A DNA stretch of 64,000 nucleotides, taken from the NCBI RefSeq assembly GCF_002836745.1, contig NZ_PJAR01000036.1, positions 1-64,000 on the forward strand. Direction: 5' to 3'. A program made the translations under genes and the position numbers. The notes beneath the pieces were generated by a model. That model was given only the letters and a program-made list of their open reading frames with translations. It made no database searches and was not told the origin of the DNA. Below are positions 1 to 8,952 of this stretch, in pieces (the first letter of the stretch is position 1; each line of letters starts with the position of its first letter). Source of the DNA: Glaciecola sp. 33A. GTDB taxonomy: Bacteria; Pseudomonadota; Gammaproteobacteria; Enterobacterales; Alteromonadaceae.

Positions 1-117
1 CACACCACAGTAAAGAATTTCAATTTCTACATCGTTATCTCGTAAATCGCGACGCTCGAAAGAAAACTCAGTGAGTTTTGAGCCCGCACTTTTTGCTGCG
101 TATCCTGTTGTGTTCAT
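1..117 (-). CDS. NAD(P)-dependent zinc alcohol dehydrogenase, YahK/CAD type (5' end only)
   Basis: The reverse strand opens with an ATG at 117 and reads 39 codons without a stop to the window edge. The peptide contains RRDLRDNDVEIEILYCGV, which matches the N-terminal GroES-like part of YahK/cinnamyl-alcohol-dehydrogenase-type zinc enzymes, where the Cys of YCGVCHSD is the first catalytic zinc ligand; here the sequence ends one residue before the second Cys of that motif. Family members reduce aldehydes with NADPH in the cytoplasm. Only about a tenth of the protein is visible, so substrate and integrity cannot be judged. The family call rests on this short but characteristic segment. Confidence 0.75.
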   Translation of the reverse strand, partial: MNTTGYAAKSAGSKLTEFSFERRDLRDNDVEIEILYCGV

Positions 118-520
118 AATAACTCTATTTGCTCCTAAAACGTTATCTCATTTACAGTATGGTACAAGAGTTTTAAATGTAAACTGACGAGCCGCAATAT
201 TCGTAAAAAGACCAAATAATGTTGGCGCTTTGACACCTGAAATTAACATAATTACTTAGCTAACTTTAGAGCGAAGCTCATCTATTAAGGAACAAGTGGG
301 CTGAATTTGTAACTCAAGGGCGGCGGCTATATTGAAATGTTTATTTGCGGTATGCTACTCTTTTTAGGAAACAGCTGTGAATAGTAAATTCAATCCGCTT
401 TTCTTAAAAATACATCCATAAGTCTACTTGAGTAGTCAAAGATTTGGCCCGACCTCACTTAGCAATTGCTGAAATTAATTTACGTTATTGAATATAACCA
501 TAAAAAATGAGGATATAAAC
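118..520. other. intergenic region, no gene recognised
   Basis: About 400 AT-rich bases separate the divergent alcohol dehydrogenase and DUF1840 genes. They should carry both promoters. I see no open frame with a ribosome binding site, no tRNA and no strong hairpin. Confidence 0.5.
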
Positions 521-835
521 ATGCTAGTAACCTTTTCCAGTCGATCATCTGCCGATATAATGATGTTTGGGGATATAGCGGTTCATCTGATTAAATTGAT
601 GGGCCATAGTGGAACTATTCCCAGTGCATTAACTGCCGAAGATGTTCCTGCTGCATTAGCAGTTCTAGAGGCTGCAATGGAGGAAGCAAAGCGAGTAACC
701 GAACCGGAATTGTCGGCAGATGACAATGAGGAGGTTACTCCTGTTAGTCTCCATCACCGTGCTTTGCCTTTAATTAAGATGCTGCAAATAGCAGTTCGTG
801 ATGAATCTTACGTAATGTGGGCTGATAACAGTTAA
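521..835 (+). CDS. DUF1840 domain-containing protein
   Basis: This 104-residue soluble protein begins MLVTFSSRSSADIMMFGD and continues with a GHSGTIPSALTAEDVPAAL-like stretch and a C-terminal LPLIKML...VMWAD. This is the conserved pattern of the DUF1840 family of small proteobacterial proteins, whose biochemical role is unknown to me. An in-frame ATG lies further upstream at 488, but the ATG at 521 is preferred because a GAGG ribosome binding site lies at 509-512 and because family members start with MLVTF. An acidic linker rich in Glu and Asp sits in the middle. It stands alone, with no co-oriented partner nearby. Confidence 0.8.
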   Translation: MLVTFSSRSSADIMMFGDIAVHLIKLMGHSGTIPSALTAEDVPAALAVLEAAMEEAKRVTEPELSADDNEEVTPVSLHHRALPLIKMLQIAVRDESYVMWADNS

Positions 836-955
836 CTGACATTAGCAATGGTGCTTTGGACCTAGGGCAGCGATGAGCTAACAAGGTTCATTAGCAAAGC
901 CTTTTTCTGGAGAAACAAGACGGATGCCCTTCTTGCAAACTACAGTTTTAGTAAT

Positions 956-1552
956 TCACATACTTTTGGACTGCTTTTGCTTCTTAACTGAGTCAGTAAT
1001 GGACAGCAAGTTTTTCAAGTAATTTTCGGAATTACCATGATAAAGGTAATGCAGCGAATCAACATAGTCGCATATTTGCTTCTCTGTCATGAGAATGTTT
1101 TTTGGCGAGCCAATCGTAGACTCCCCGTTGTAATCCAACGTAATCCTCTCTCCAAACGCGTAATGTTTAACAATACAGCGCATGACCCTCTGGGACTTAT
1201 CTGAGCTGCGTTCCATTCCTTCAAATTTCTGAATTATTTTTTTTATGTGCGATTCAACAAACGGGTATTGATTAAATACGAATTGCGCCACACTTGTATT
1301 GATGTCAGCGAGGCATAAGACGCCCTTTTGAATAACCGTGAAGTCATGATTCTTATCTTCAAAGAAGCCTCTTTTACCCGCCCGTAATTCGGTGATAAGT
1401 CTGTCTAGGTCTTCGCTAGAGTAATGGTCCTTAGCGGCATTTGTGTACACTTTGTTAGCGTGATCGCTAAATAGAGGGTACAAGCGATTCAACTTAGTTT
1501 TTATACTTTCTTTGGGTATGATTTTTTCAGTGTTGACTTGGTGATTAGGCAT
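956..1552 (-). CDS. hypothetical protein, 198 aa
   Basis: I do not recognise this protein. It is a charged, soluble-looking chain with no signal peptide and no hydrophobic segment long enough for a membrane helix; the C-terminus is basic (KKQKQSKSM). The ATG at 1552 is preceded by AGAG at a usable distance. Features include an RAGKRGFFED stretch and a Tyr-rich region near residues 165-178 (YVDSLHYLYHG). It is isolated, flanked by long non-coding stretches on both sides, which is typical of an accessory or recently acquired gene. No function can be proposed from sequence alone. Confidence 0.6.
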   Translation of the reverse strand: MPNHQVNTEKIIPKESIKTKLNRLYPLFSDHANKVYTNAAKDHYSSEDLDRLITELRAGKRGFFEDKNHDFTVIQKGVLCLADINTSVAQFVFNQYPFVESHIKKIIQKFEGMERSSDKSQRVMRCIVKHYAFGERITLDYNGESTIGSPKNILMTEKQICDYVDSLHYLYHGNSENYLKNLLSITDSVKKQKQSKSM

Positions 1553-2208
1553 ATTATATTCTCTATTGAGTCATTCTTATTCTGTCATAAAAATTATAAA
1601 AGTGACTTCATAGTCATGCCCACTTTGCCTTACTCGAAGCCCAGTTCTGTTTACTTATTTGCGATACAAGGTTAACTGCCACCATGGTATTAAAGGGAAT
1701 ACATGTGTGCAATTAATACCTTACCATGAATATATGACGAATCCAAATATGGAGTAAATGGTCTACATTACGTTACATAGAAGTGATATCAACCTCCGAT
1801 ACTTGGCTCAGCATGGCCTAGCATATTCTGACTTACCTAGTTGCAAAATCAATACAATGAGGGTTTAAACAAGCAAAGGTAAACACGTCTTCGTCCGCTT
1901 CAAAATTCTAAGGATTTAGCGCCAGCTCGTATATCGGATTCAAAAATACTGTTTGGATTGTTTCATTGTGCAACCAAAGCAGAAAAAGTGCTAAAACAAA
2001 ATTAATATTAGCCTAGCTTAGAAAATGGGATACCAATTAAAACAACCTGCGTTAATGTTCAATTCGATTAGACAGAATCATACAAGTAGGACATGTCTGA
2101 AAATCCTACTATATGAGTAGGTATATTCATCCTTAAGACTTACATCTGCAAAGGCGATTTGAGAATATACTTACGAAAAATATTCGTTAATTATGTGAGA
2201 AAAATCAG
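1553..2208. other. long intergenic region, no gene recognised
   Basis: About 650 AT-rich bases lie between the orphan gene and the HiPIP gene. I find no convincing coding frame, tRNA or repeat array. A small hairpin with arms CCTACT/AGTAGG at 2105-2121 is not followed by a T-run. The stretch could hide a small RNA or a decayed gene, but nothing visible supports either. Confidence 0.45.
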
Positions 2209-2499
2209 ATGAATAAAATTGACCGTCGTGCTTTTTTAAAATTAACGGGTAGCACGTTAATTGGTGTTACTTTAGGCGGAATCGCATTGCGCGTTAACGC
2301 ACAAGAAAAGATTACCTTAGACGATCCGACTGCGGTCGCTTTAAAATATGTCCACCAATCAGCAGTTGACGGTGAATATTGTAAAAACTGCGCGTACATA
2401 CAAGGCGAAGAGCAAGCGCAGTGGCCTCCATGTAGCCTTTTCGCAGGTAAACTGGTTGCTGCCGAAGGCTGGTGCTCGGCTTGGATAAAAAAAGGCTAA
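2209..2499 (+). CDS. high-potential iron-sulfur protein (HiPIP), Tat-exported
   Basis: HiPIPs are small periplasmic [4Fe-4S] electron carriers that shuttle single electrons between membrane complexes and terminal acceptors. The 96-residue precursor begins with a twin-arginine signal (DRRAFLKL, residues 5-12) followed by a hydrophobic stretch ending near VNAQ at residue 32, so it is folded with its cluster before export. Four cysteines at residues 58, 61, 75 and 89 have the family spacing (C-x2-C-x13-C-x13-C), and the region around WPPCSLF and GWCSAW is typical. It is monocistronic and convergent with lolE. No obvious redox partner is encoded nearby. Confidence 0.93.
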   Translation: MNKIDRRAFLKLTGSTLIGVTLGGIALRVNAQEKITLDDPTAVALKYVHQSAVDGEYCKNCAYIQGEEQAQWPPCSLFAGKLVAAEGWCSAWIKKG

Positions 2500-2550
2500 G
2501 CGAGCTTGTTTCCCCTTACAACCATAAAAAAGTCAGCAATATACTTGTTT

Positions 2551-3777
2551 TTATTGCAGTGCGCTGGCTGGTTGTATATTGGCGGCTTTTGATGCCGGAT
2601 AAATAGTGGCAATGACACAAAGAATGACAGCCACAAAGTAAGTAGTGACAACGTCGGTAACTTGCAAATCAGAAGGTAAATAGTTAATGAAGTAAATGCC
2701 ATCGGCTAACAGGGTAAAACCAAATAGTGCTTCAATCGAATCTGTAATTTGATTTAAATAAAGTGCTGCTAATACCCCAAGAAATGTGCCAATACTGGCC
2801 CCATAGATCCCGTTTATCATCCCTTTTATTACAAAGATCGTACGTATGAAATTATCCTGCGCCCCCATTGTTTTCAACATCGCAATTTCGCTTGTCTTTT
2901 CTTTTACTGACATCACAAGTGATGAAACAATATTGAAACAAGCTACACAAATAACCAATGTCAATGTGATGTAAACAACCGTTCTTACTAATTGAATATC
3001 TTGATATAAATGACCATTGGTCCTTGTCCAGTCCGACATATAAACCGCTTGTTTAAAGTCATTACCGTATTCTCTTATTAACTGTCGCCCAGCGAATGGA
3101 TCAGCTAACTGAAACTCTATATGGGTGCCACCAAGCTTTACATTTAATGCAAACGAAAGTGTTTGCTTTTTCATGATGCCAACAAAATTGTCTGCTTCTC
3201 CACCTAAAGAAATTTCACCTAATACAGTTAACCAAAGTACTTTGGGGGCAGCAAAAGATAGATCTAGCGTTGCCGAAGGAAGTAACAATTGTACCTTGTC
3301 GCCTATCTCCAAGCCTAGCTTTTCAACAACTCCTTTGCCCAAAAACAAGCCATTTTCATTTTCAGAAAACGCGCCCACAGGGACCTTCATTGCTGTTTTA
3401 CTCTGCAAATAATTATCATCGACTCCTTGCAGTTCGACTGACTTCATTTTACTCCCGTTTTGCAACAGGCCTGAGGCTTTAGTGTAGGAATATAGATTAA
3501 GTACACGTGGATCAGCTGCCACTTTGGCCTTTATGTCATCGTCTAAGTAAACACCATCTGGACTCACTGCAATAAATTCAGCATGCGGAATATAAGAAAG
3601 AAGTGTCTCGCGCAACTCTTTTTCAAAGCCATTCATGACCGAGAGTAATAATATTAAAACGAAACAGCCTAAGCCGATGCCTGCCGTTGAGGATGCAGAA
3701 ACGAATGAAATAAAACCACTTTGTTGTTTACTTTGCCTAAACTTATTGGCAAATGTCCAAGCTAACGAAAAGCGCAT
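2551..3777 (-). CDS. lolE: lipoprotein-releasing ABC transporter permease LolE
   Basis: LolE is one of two permeases of the LolCDE complex, which extracts mature outer-membrane lipoproteins from the inner membrane and passes them to LolA. The 408-residue chain has one N-terminal membrane helix (FVLILLLSVMNGFEKELRE region), a large periplasmic domain and three C-terminal helices with the FtsX/MacB permease pattern (EKTSEIAMLKTMGAQ). The start at 3777 (MRFSLAWTF) fits family length and lies one base from the lolD stop, so the two are co-transcribed. An upstream in-frame ATG at 3816 would overlap lolD and is less likely. The partner permease lolC lies about 50 kb away at 53358-54578. Confidence 0.93.
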   Translation of the reverse strand: MRFSLAWTFANKFRQSKQQSGFISFVSASSTAGIGLGCFVLILLLSVMNGFEKELRETLLSYIPHAEFIAVSPDGVYLDDDIKAKVAADPRVLNLYSYTKASGLLQNGSKMKSVELQGVDDNYLQSKTAMKVPVGAFSENENGLFLGKGVVEKLGLEIGDKVQLLLPSATLDLSFAAPKVLWLTVLGEISLGGEADNFVGIMKKQTLSFALNVKLGGTHIEFQLADPFAGRQLIREYGNDFKQAVYMSDWTRTNGHLYQDIQLVRTVVYITLTLVICVACFNIVSSLVMSVKEKTSEIAMLKTMGAQDNFIRTIFVIKGMINGIYGASIGTFLGVLAALYLNQITDSIEALFGFTLLADGIYFINYLPSDLQVTDVVTTYFVAVILCVIATIYPASKAANIQPASALQ

Positions 3778-3778
3778 A

Positions 3779-4468
3779 TTAGTCCTTTTCCAACATCCGT
3801 AATTGTCCATTTTCAAGATACATAATTCTGTCCATTTTTTTAGCTAACTGCACATCATGTGTCACTAACAGAAATGAGGTTTTGAATTCCTTATTTATAT
3901 CACTGATTAATTCATAAATAGATGCGGTATTTTTGTCATCAAGATTACCAGTGGGTTCATCAGCAAAAATCATCGCAGGTTGATTAATTAACGCTCTTGC
4001 TATAGCCACTCGTTGCCTCTCTCCTCCAGATAACTGATGTGGGCGATGCTCTTGTCTATCTTGCAACCCTACTTTAACGAGCAAATCTTTTGCCTTTATC
4101 AAAGACTTTTGGTGATTATCACCTTTAATAAATAGCGGCATGGCGACGTTCTCTGCTGCACTAAATTCTGGCAACAGATGATGAAATTGATATACAAAAC
4201 CGAGTTCAGCATTACGAAACAACGCCTGCTGCTTTTTTGACTTACTAAAAAGACTTTGATCATTGTAAAAAACGTCGCCGGAATCCGGGTTATCTAACGT
4301 ACCCAATATATGCAGCAGCGTGCTCTTACCTGAACCTGAAGCACCTAAAATGGCGACTTTTTCACCAGCCTTAATGGAAAAGTTGACGTTATTGAGAATT
4401 TGCAAGGTGTTGCTAGCATCTGTGTATTGTTTACAGATATTTTCACATTTAAATAGAGGAGATAGCAT
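3779..4468 (-). CDS. lolD: lipoprotein-releasing ABC transporter ATP-binding protein LolD
   Basis: LolD is the ATPase that drives LolC/LolE in lipoprotein sorting at the inner membrane. The 229-residue protein shows Walker A GASGSGKST (residues 42-50), a Q-loop, the ABC signature LSGGERQR, Walker B MIFADEPTGNLD and a switch histidine in LLVTHD. This is a canonical MacB/LolD-type subunit of full length. It precedes lolE with a one-base gap and is expected to be translated with it. In many gammaproteobacteria the order is lolC-lolD-lolE; here lolC is missing upstream and the three tRNA-Asp genes follow instead. Confidence 0.95.
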   Translation of the reverse strand: MLSPLFKCENICKQYTDASNTLQILNNVNFSIKAGEKVAILGASGSGKSTLLHILGTLDNPDSGDVFYNDQSLFSKSKKQQALFRNAELGFVYQFHHLLPEFSAAENVAMPLFIKGDNHQKSLIKAKDLLVKVGLQDRQEHRPHQLSGGERQRVAIARALINQPAMIFADEPTGNLDDKNTASIYELISDINKEFKTSFLLVTHDVQLAKKMDRIMYLENGQLRMLEKD

Positions 4469-4578
4469 CAGTTGAGATTAGATAATAAATAGATGCTAAT
4501 AGTTTACATACTTCTGGAGTTGCTACAAGTTTCGAAAGAATTTTTTATACATAATATTTGTAAGAAACTACACATAAA

Positions 4579-4655
4579 TGGCGGAGTGGACGGGACTCGA
4601 ACCCGCGACCCCCGGCGTGACAGGCCGGTATTCTAACCAACTGAACTACCACTCC
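4579..4655 (-). tRNA. tRNA-Asp (GTC), copy 3 in transcription order
   Basis: On the reverse strand the 77 bases begin GGAGTGG, pair with CCACTCC at the 3' end, and end in an encoded CCA. The D arm, the anticodon loop CTGTCAC with anticodon GTC, and the T arm GGGTTCGAGTCCC are all canonical. It is identical to the two copies upstream of it. Confidence 0.98.
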
Positions 4656-4689
4656 GCAGTGGTATGTTTTTAGCTTGTTTCATGACGAA

Positions 4690-4766
4690 TGGCGGAGTGG
4701 ACGGGACTCGAACCCGCGACCCCCGGCGTGACAGGCCGGTATTCTAACCAACTGAACTACCACTCC
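4690..4766 (-). tRNA. tRNA-Asp (GTC), copy 2 in transcription order
   Basis: This copy is identical to its two neighbours, with a 7-bp acceptor stem, anticodon GTC and an encoded 3' CCA. It is separated from the next copies by 34 and 26 bases, so the three are probably cut from one precursor transcript. Confidence 0.98.
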
Positions 4767-4792
4767 GCAAAATGCGTCATAAAACTTGTAAC

Positions 4793-4869
4793 TGGCGGAG
4801 TGGACGGGACTCGAACCCGCGACCCCCGGCGTGACAGGCCGGTATTCTAACCAACTGAACTACCACTCC
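4793..4869 (-). tRNA. tRNA-Asp (GTC), copy 1 in transcription order
   Basis: First of three identical tandem tRNA-Asp genes, with acceptor stem GGAGTGG/CCACTCC, anticodon GTC and an encoded CCA. A TATAAT lies about 33 bases upstream on the same strand. Confidence 0.98.
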
Positions 4870-4901
4870 GCTTTTTACAAGCTAAATCAATGAGTTACAG
4901 A

Positions 4902-4907
4902 ATTATA
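4902..4907 (-). promoter_or_regulatory. candidate -10 box of the tRNA-Asp cluster
   Basis: A perfect TATAAT on the reverse strand lies 33 bases before the first tRNA-Asp. No good TTGACA is visible at 16-18 bases upstream, so only the -10 element is supported. Confidence 0.4.
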
Positions 4908-5040
4908 CTGAAGCCTGTCCCTGCATTGCGGCGCAGATAATACGGTTTCGCCCCTAGGTAGTCAACTGCTTTTTTAAAATCATTTTTTGCTTGGTGAAAA
5001 AACAGACTAATTACGATTTCAATGAGTTTACATGGCACAC

Positions 5041-6519
5041 TTATTCGTCAGCTTCGGATTTCATCTTTGATCTGCTGAAATTTTTGAGCTTATCCATCAA
5101 TGTAAAGTAGGCTAATTTGCTTCTCAACATAACATGGTCATTCGGATACTTACGCTTATTCAAGACTAAAAATATACCAATACCACCAAACACCAATATA
5201 AATAAATTGATCGCAATAATGAAACTCACCGTGTCAGTTGCCGTCCACGTGTCTTTTTCTGGGGTCATTGCTATTCGCGGAACAGGCTCTAAACTGGTGT
5301 TATTCACACTAGGTTCAAGCGTTGGTATTGGTATTGGTTCTGGTTCAGGCGGCGCTATAGTCACGAAGGTGTGTTCAGGCACATTAATGATGACCTCTCT
5401 GCCATCCGCAGTTGTAGCGAATGCGGTCAGTTTAATTCGATAAATACCAAAACCGTTATTCTTCACCTTAATCACTTTTACTAAATCGTTAGTTTCCGTC
5501 ATCGTGACATTGTCGGTATCACCATTTGGATGCGTTACTTTGCCATCCAGTAACAACGAATCGAGTTTGATATGCTTACCGTCAGTGTCAACCATAATGA
5601 CGTGATCAGCTTCATTTGTTTCATCGACATTTACGTTAATAAAGATCGGATTTGGATGTAATATAACGGTTTCATTGATTTGTTCGCGATTATACATTGG
5701 CGTCCTAATAATAAAAGTAGGACGCCATTCGCCGCTGGGGATACTGAGATTAAATTGACCGGTAAAAACACCATCACCCGCGATTTCATCAAGGCCTTCG
5801 CCATTATCTTGGAAACGAGCGATGGTTCGTGATCCCAAGCCAAAGTTTTCATAATTTGGATTATTGTTACTAACGAAATCGATAGTTAAACTAACCACAT
5901 CCCGAAAAGGTGAAAAATCCACCTGCTTGCCGTTATTTTTAAGCACAGCGGTTTGCTTGATTATTTCACCTGAATAAATATGACGAGGAATAGGCTGGGC
6001 ATCCAAGACAATATCAGCAATTACCATGACTTTGCTGCCTTCAAGCACTTGACCGACTGCTTGCCAAGGCCCTGGCATTGGTTTTTTTATGGTAATCATG
6101 TCGTACGTTTGCGTTTCGTACCATTGCACATTGGGGTCTTCTTCGTCATTCTCAATAAAAAGCTTTGAACCATCAGGGCGCACTAAAACAACAGGGGCAG
6201 ACCCCCTGTCTCTGAAAAAAACCATGGTGACTTCATCAACATCACTGTCAACTCTAAACCGATTATTTAATAACAGCACACTGTTTTGAAAATCGGTCCC
6301 CAGCGACACAATCGGTGGTGTATCTCTTTTAAGTGATGGTGCTTCTTTCACGGGGTTTTGTAGTAATAAGTCACGTTCGGGGAATGCGTCTTCTTGTGCG
6401 TGAGTTTTCGATACAAACATGCACAGGCCCGCAAACAGCAAAACCGCATGCGCGCTACAATGGAGAATTCTGTTATGTGGGTTAGCTACGCCAAACCACT
6501 TCTTGAGATTGTTTTTCAA
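5041..6519 (-). CDS. TIGR03503 family membrane-anchored protein
   Basis: This 492-residue protein matches the TIGR03503 family of uncharacterised Alteromonadales/Vibrionales proteins that often sit beside dnaQ. It has an N-terminal signal sequence ending at KTHAQ near residue 42, a long extracytoplasmic beta-rich region with VWA-associated-like segments (DNGEGLDEIAGDGVFTGQF), a Pro/Glu-rich linker (PPEPEPIPIPTLEPS), one C-terminal membrane helix (near residues 430-455) and a basic cytoplasmic tail. The topology suggests a periplasmic domain on a stalk. The only start that keeps the whole signal peptide is TTG at 6519, which overlaps the end of dnaQ by 38 bases, implying translational coupling. 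Function is unknown. Confidence 0.82.
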   Translation of the reverse strand: MKNNLKKWFGVANPHNRILHCSAHAVLLFAGLCMFVSKTHAQEDAFPERDLLLQNPVKEAPSLKRDTPPIVSLGTDFQNSVLLLNNRFRVDSDVDEVTMVFFRDRGSAPVVLVRPDGSKLFIENDEEDPNVQWYETQTYDMITIKKPMPGPWQAVGQVLEGSKVMVIADIVLDAQPIPRHIYSGEIIKQTAVLKNNGKQVDFSPFRDVVSLTIDFVSNNNPNYENFGLGSRTIARFQDNGEGLDEIAGDGVFTGQFNLSIPSGEWRPTFIIRTPMYNREQINETVILHPNPIFINVNVDETNEADHVIMVDTDGKHIKLDSLLLDGKVTHPNGDTDNVTMTETNDLVKVIKVKNNGFGIYRIKLTAFATTADGREVIINVPEHTFVTIAPPEPEPIPIPTLEPSVNNTSLEPVPRIAMTPEKDTWTATDTVSFIIAINLFILVFGGIGIFLVLNKRKYPNDHVMLRSKLAYFTLMDKLKNFSRSKMKSEADE

Positions 6520-7183
6520 TTTTGTCTAAGTATGCCTCGTGATTACTAAGTTCATCGGCAGAGGCCTTAACAACCTTTAAGACACCTTCTAAATTAACTG
6601 ATCTTGGTGCATTTTTATTTTGAGGATCGGCCCCTTCCGATTCGTGCGCCCAACTCATTGCAGTTTGGCCGCCGGTCATCCATAGGTACACTTCAGCTAA
6701 AATTTCCGAATCTAACAATGCACCGTGATGAGTACGATGTGTATTATCTACACCATACACTCGACATAATGCATTTAAGTTGTTTTTTTGACCCGGGCGC
6801 ATTTCTCTAGCTAGTGCTAAGGTATCTAAAACCGTACAAATTTGTCTGGTTTTTTTAATCGAGCTATTGTTTAACGCAAATTCATTGTCCATAAAGCCTA
6901 TATCAAATGGCGCGTTGTGGATTATTAATTCAGCGCCTTTTATAAAATCGATGAATTCCTGAGCTATTTGTTTAAAAGCAGGCTTATCTTTTAAAAACTC
7001 ATTCGTAATGCCGTGCACCGCTATCGCTTCTTCTTCAATGTCACGATGCGGATTGACATAGACGTGATAGGTGTTCCCCGTCAGTTTTCGATTTACCATT
7101 TCAACACAACCAATCTCAATGATGCGATGACCTTCTTTGGGGTTGATACCAGTGGTTTCTGTATCTAAAACTATTTGGCGCAT
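6482..7183 (-). CDS. dnaQ: DNA polymerase III epsilon subunit (3'-5' proofreading exonuclease)
   Basis: DnaQ proofreads newly made DNA as part of the polymerase III core. The DEDDh exonuclease motifs are all present: LDTETTG near residue 7, [11 protein letters not shown] near residue 90, and HHGALLDSE near residue 153. After the nuclease domain comes QTAMSW, resembling the beta-clamp-binding motif of E. coli epsilon, and then a C-terminal tail that would bind the alpha subunit. Length (233 aa) is close to the E. coli protein. It is divergent from rnhA with a short spacer, the classic arrangement in gammaproteobacteria, and overlaps the following TIGR03503 gene. Confidence 0.96.
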   Translation of the reverse strand: MRQIVLDTETTGINPKEGHRIIEIGCVEMVNRKLTGNTYHVYVNPHRDIEEEAIAVHGITNEFLKDKPAFKQIAQEFIDFIKGAELIIHNAPFDIGFMDNEFALNNSSIKKTRQICTVLDTLALAREMRPGQKNNLNALCRVYGVDNTHRTHHGALLDSEILAEVYLWMTGGQTAMSWAHESEGADPQNKNAPRSVNLEGVLKVVKASADELSNHEAYLDKIEKQSQEVVWRS

Positions 7184-7261
7184 ACAAAACTTCTTTTAAT
7201 TATCATGCTGACTAGTATACTTCGGCCTACTTACACCAGACAATCAGAATTCAGTATAAAA

Positions 7262-7732
7262 ATGAAAAAACTTAGCATTTACACCGATGGATCCTGCTTG
7301 GGAAATCCTGGACCCGGTGGTTACGGCGCCTTGTTGATATTTAAAGAGCACAAAAAAAGATTATCTAAAGGATTTAAACTAACCACCAACAACCGAATGG
7401 AGTTGCTTGCGCCGATAGCTGCATTTAATAGTTTAACAGAAACCTGCAATGTCGATCTGTATACAGATAGCCAATATGTAAAAAATGGCATTAGTCTGTG
7501 GATCCACAACTGGAAAAAAAATGGCTGGCGAACAAAAGATAGAAAGGCCGTCAAAAATGCAGATTTATGGCAACAACTCGACGACGCGGTAAATAAGCAC
7601 GATGTGAATTGGCATTGGGTCAAAGCACATTCTGGCCATCCTGAAAACGAAGAAGTTGATGATTTGGCTCGTGATGCTGCTTCATCATCAGATTTAGTGC
7701 CCGATCACGAATATGAAAAAGGTATCGAATGA
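7262..7732 (+). CDS. rnhA: ribonuclease HI
   Basis: RNase HI removes RNA from RNA-DNA hybrids such as R-loops and Okazaki primers. The start at 7262 gives [20 protein letters not shown], with the first catalytic Asp in TDGSC; the remaining DEDD residues are in NRMELLA, YTDSQYV and VDDLARD. The basic protrusion with paired Trp residues ([12 protein letters not shown]) is the substrate-binding handle of the type 1 enzyme. The length of 156 residues is usual. An in-frame ATG at 7175 would overlap dnaQ and add unrelated sequence. The stop overlaps the rlmI start by four bases. Confidence 0.96.
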   Translation: MKKLSIYTDGSCLGNPGPGGYGALLIFKEHKKRLSKGFKLTTNNRMELLAPIAAFNSLTETCNVDLYTDSQYVKNGISLWIHNWKKNGWRTKDRKAVKNADLWQQLDDAVNKHDVNWHWVKAHSGHPENEEVDDLARDAASSSDLVPDHEYEKGIE

Positions 7733-8910
7733 CATCCATTACATTAAAAATAGAACGTGAAAAGTCAATGTTACGTCGCCACCCTTGGATTTTTGAAGGC
7801 GCCATAGAAAAAACAGAGGGTGTCATCCGCTCAGGAGATACTGTTGACATTTTGGCCAGCGACGGCACTTGGCTTGCTAAAGCTGCCTATTCACCTGAAT
7901 CACAGATTCGAGCCAGAGTGTGGTCGTTTACGAAATCAGAAGTTATTGATAATGCCTTTTTTAAACGTAAACTTGAACAAGCGTTGGCCAGAAAGCAAGA
8001 GATTTTAAACAAACATAAGACCAATGCCTTTCGTCTTATAGCTGCTGAGGCTGACGGTTTACCCGGCATTACTATTGATGTTTATGTCAATATTATAGTT
8101 GTGCAACTACTCAGTGCTGGCGCTGAAAAGCATCGAAGTAAGATCCTGTGGGCTGTATTGCAATTATATCCAGACGCCATAGTGCATGAAAGAAGCGATG
8201 TCGATGTGCGCAAAAAAGAAGGCTTAGCACCATTAGTGCAAACACTGCATGGCGAACTCCCTGATTCAGTTATTATTGAAGAAAACGGGCTTAAAATTTG
8301 TGTCGATTTAATTAACGGACACAAGACAGGATTTTACCTAGATCAACGAGAAAATAGACGTATTGCAGCCTCCTATTGTGCTGGCAAGACGGTACTTAAT
8401 TGCTTTAGTTTTACAGGCACTTTCGGTTTATATGCACTTGCAGCTGGTGCTACTCAAATTATTAACGTTGACGCATCTCAATCAGCGCTGACACTCAGTG
8501 TTAAAAACGTGCACATAAACGGCTTAGATGAAAATAAAGTAACTCATCTAAAACGTGATGTATTTGAACTGCTTAGAGAATATAAGGAGGCCGGTACAAC
8601 GTTTGATGTTATCGTGCTAGATCCGCCAAAATTTGTTAGTAGTAAACACAATCTGAATAAAGCATCTCGCGGTTACAAAGACATAAATCGACTGGCACTG
8701 TCACTACTCAACGAGAACGGAACTCTACTGACGTTTAGCTGTTCGGGTTTAATGCCACAAGACTTGTTCCAAAAAATCGTAGCTGACGCTGCATTAGATG
8801 CTCAGCGTGACGTATTCTTTGTACAAAGACTTGCACAAAGCGAAGACCACCCTGTTAGCGGCAATTTCCCAGAGGGGTACTATCTGAAGGGATTAGTATG
8901 CAAGGTATAA
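7729..8910 (+). CDS. rlmI: 23S rRNA m5C1962 methyltransferase RlmI-like
   Basis: RlmI methylates a cytosine in 23S rRNA using S-adenosylmethionine. The 393-residue chain (E. coli about 396) has an N-terminal PUA RNA-binding domain ([22 protein letters not shown]), a central linker with [11 protein letters not shown], and a Rossmann methyltransferase domain with [18 protein letters not shown] as the cofactor loop, DPPKF as the active-site motif, and FSCSG carrying the cysteine expected in motif VI. ATGA overlap with rnhA implies coupled translation. A hairpin terminator follows. Confidence 0.92.
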   Translation: MTSITLKIEREKSMLRRHPWIFEGAIEKTEGVIRSGDTVDILASDGTWLAKAAYSPESQIRARVWSFTKSEVIDNAFFKRKLEQALARKQEILNKHKTNAFRLIAAEADGLPGITIDVYVNIIVVQLLSAGAEKHRSKILWAVLQLYPDAIVHERSDVDVRKKEGLAPLVQTLHGELPDSVIIEENGLKICVDLINGHKTGFYLDQRENRRIAASYCAGKTVLNCFSFTGTFGLYALAAGATQIINVDASQSALTLSVKNVHINGLDENKVTHLKRDVFELLREYKEAGTTFDVIVLDPPKFVSSKHNLNKASRGYKDINRLALSLLNENGTLLTFSCSGLMPQDLFQKIVADAALDAQRDVFFVQRLAQSEDHPVSGNFPEGYYLKGLVCKV

Positions 8911-8923
8911 ATTAGGACCATAC

Positions 8924-8952
8924 AAGGAGTGCTTTACGCTCCTTATTTTATC
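8924..8952. terminator. bidirectional hairpin terminator between rlmI and the PilZ gene
   Basis: AAGGAG at 8924-8929 pairs with CTCCTT at 8939-8944 around a small loop and is followed by ATTTTATCT. It lies at the convergent ends of two genes and overlaps the stop codon of the PilZ gene. Confidence 0.55.

Noticed and set aside
2105-2121. Small hairpin CCTACT/AGTAGG
   Set aside because: The stem is only six A/T-rich pairs, there is no T-run and no gene end nearby.
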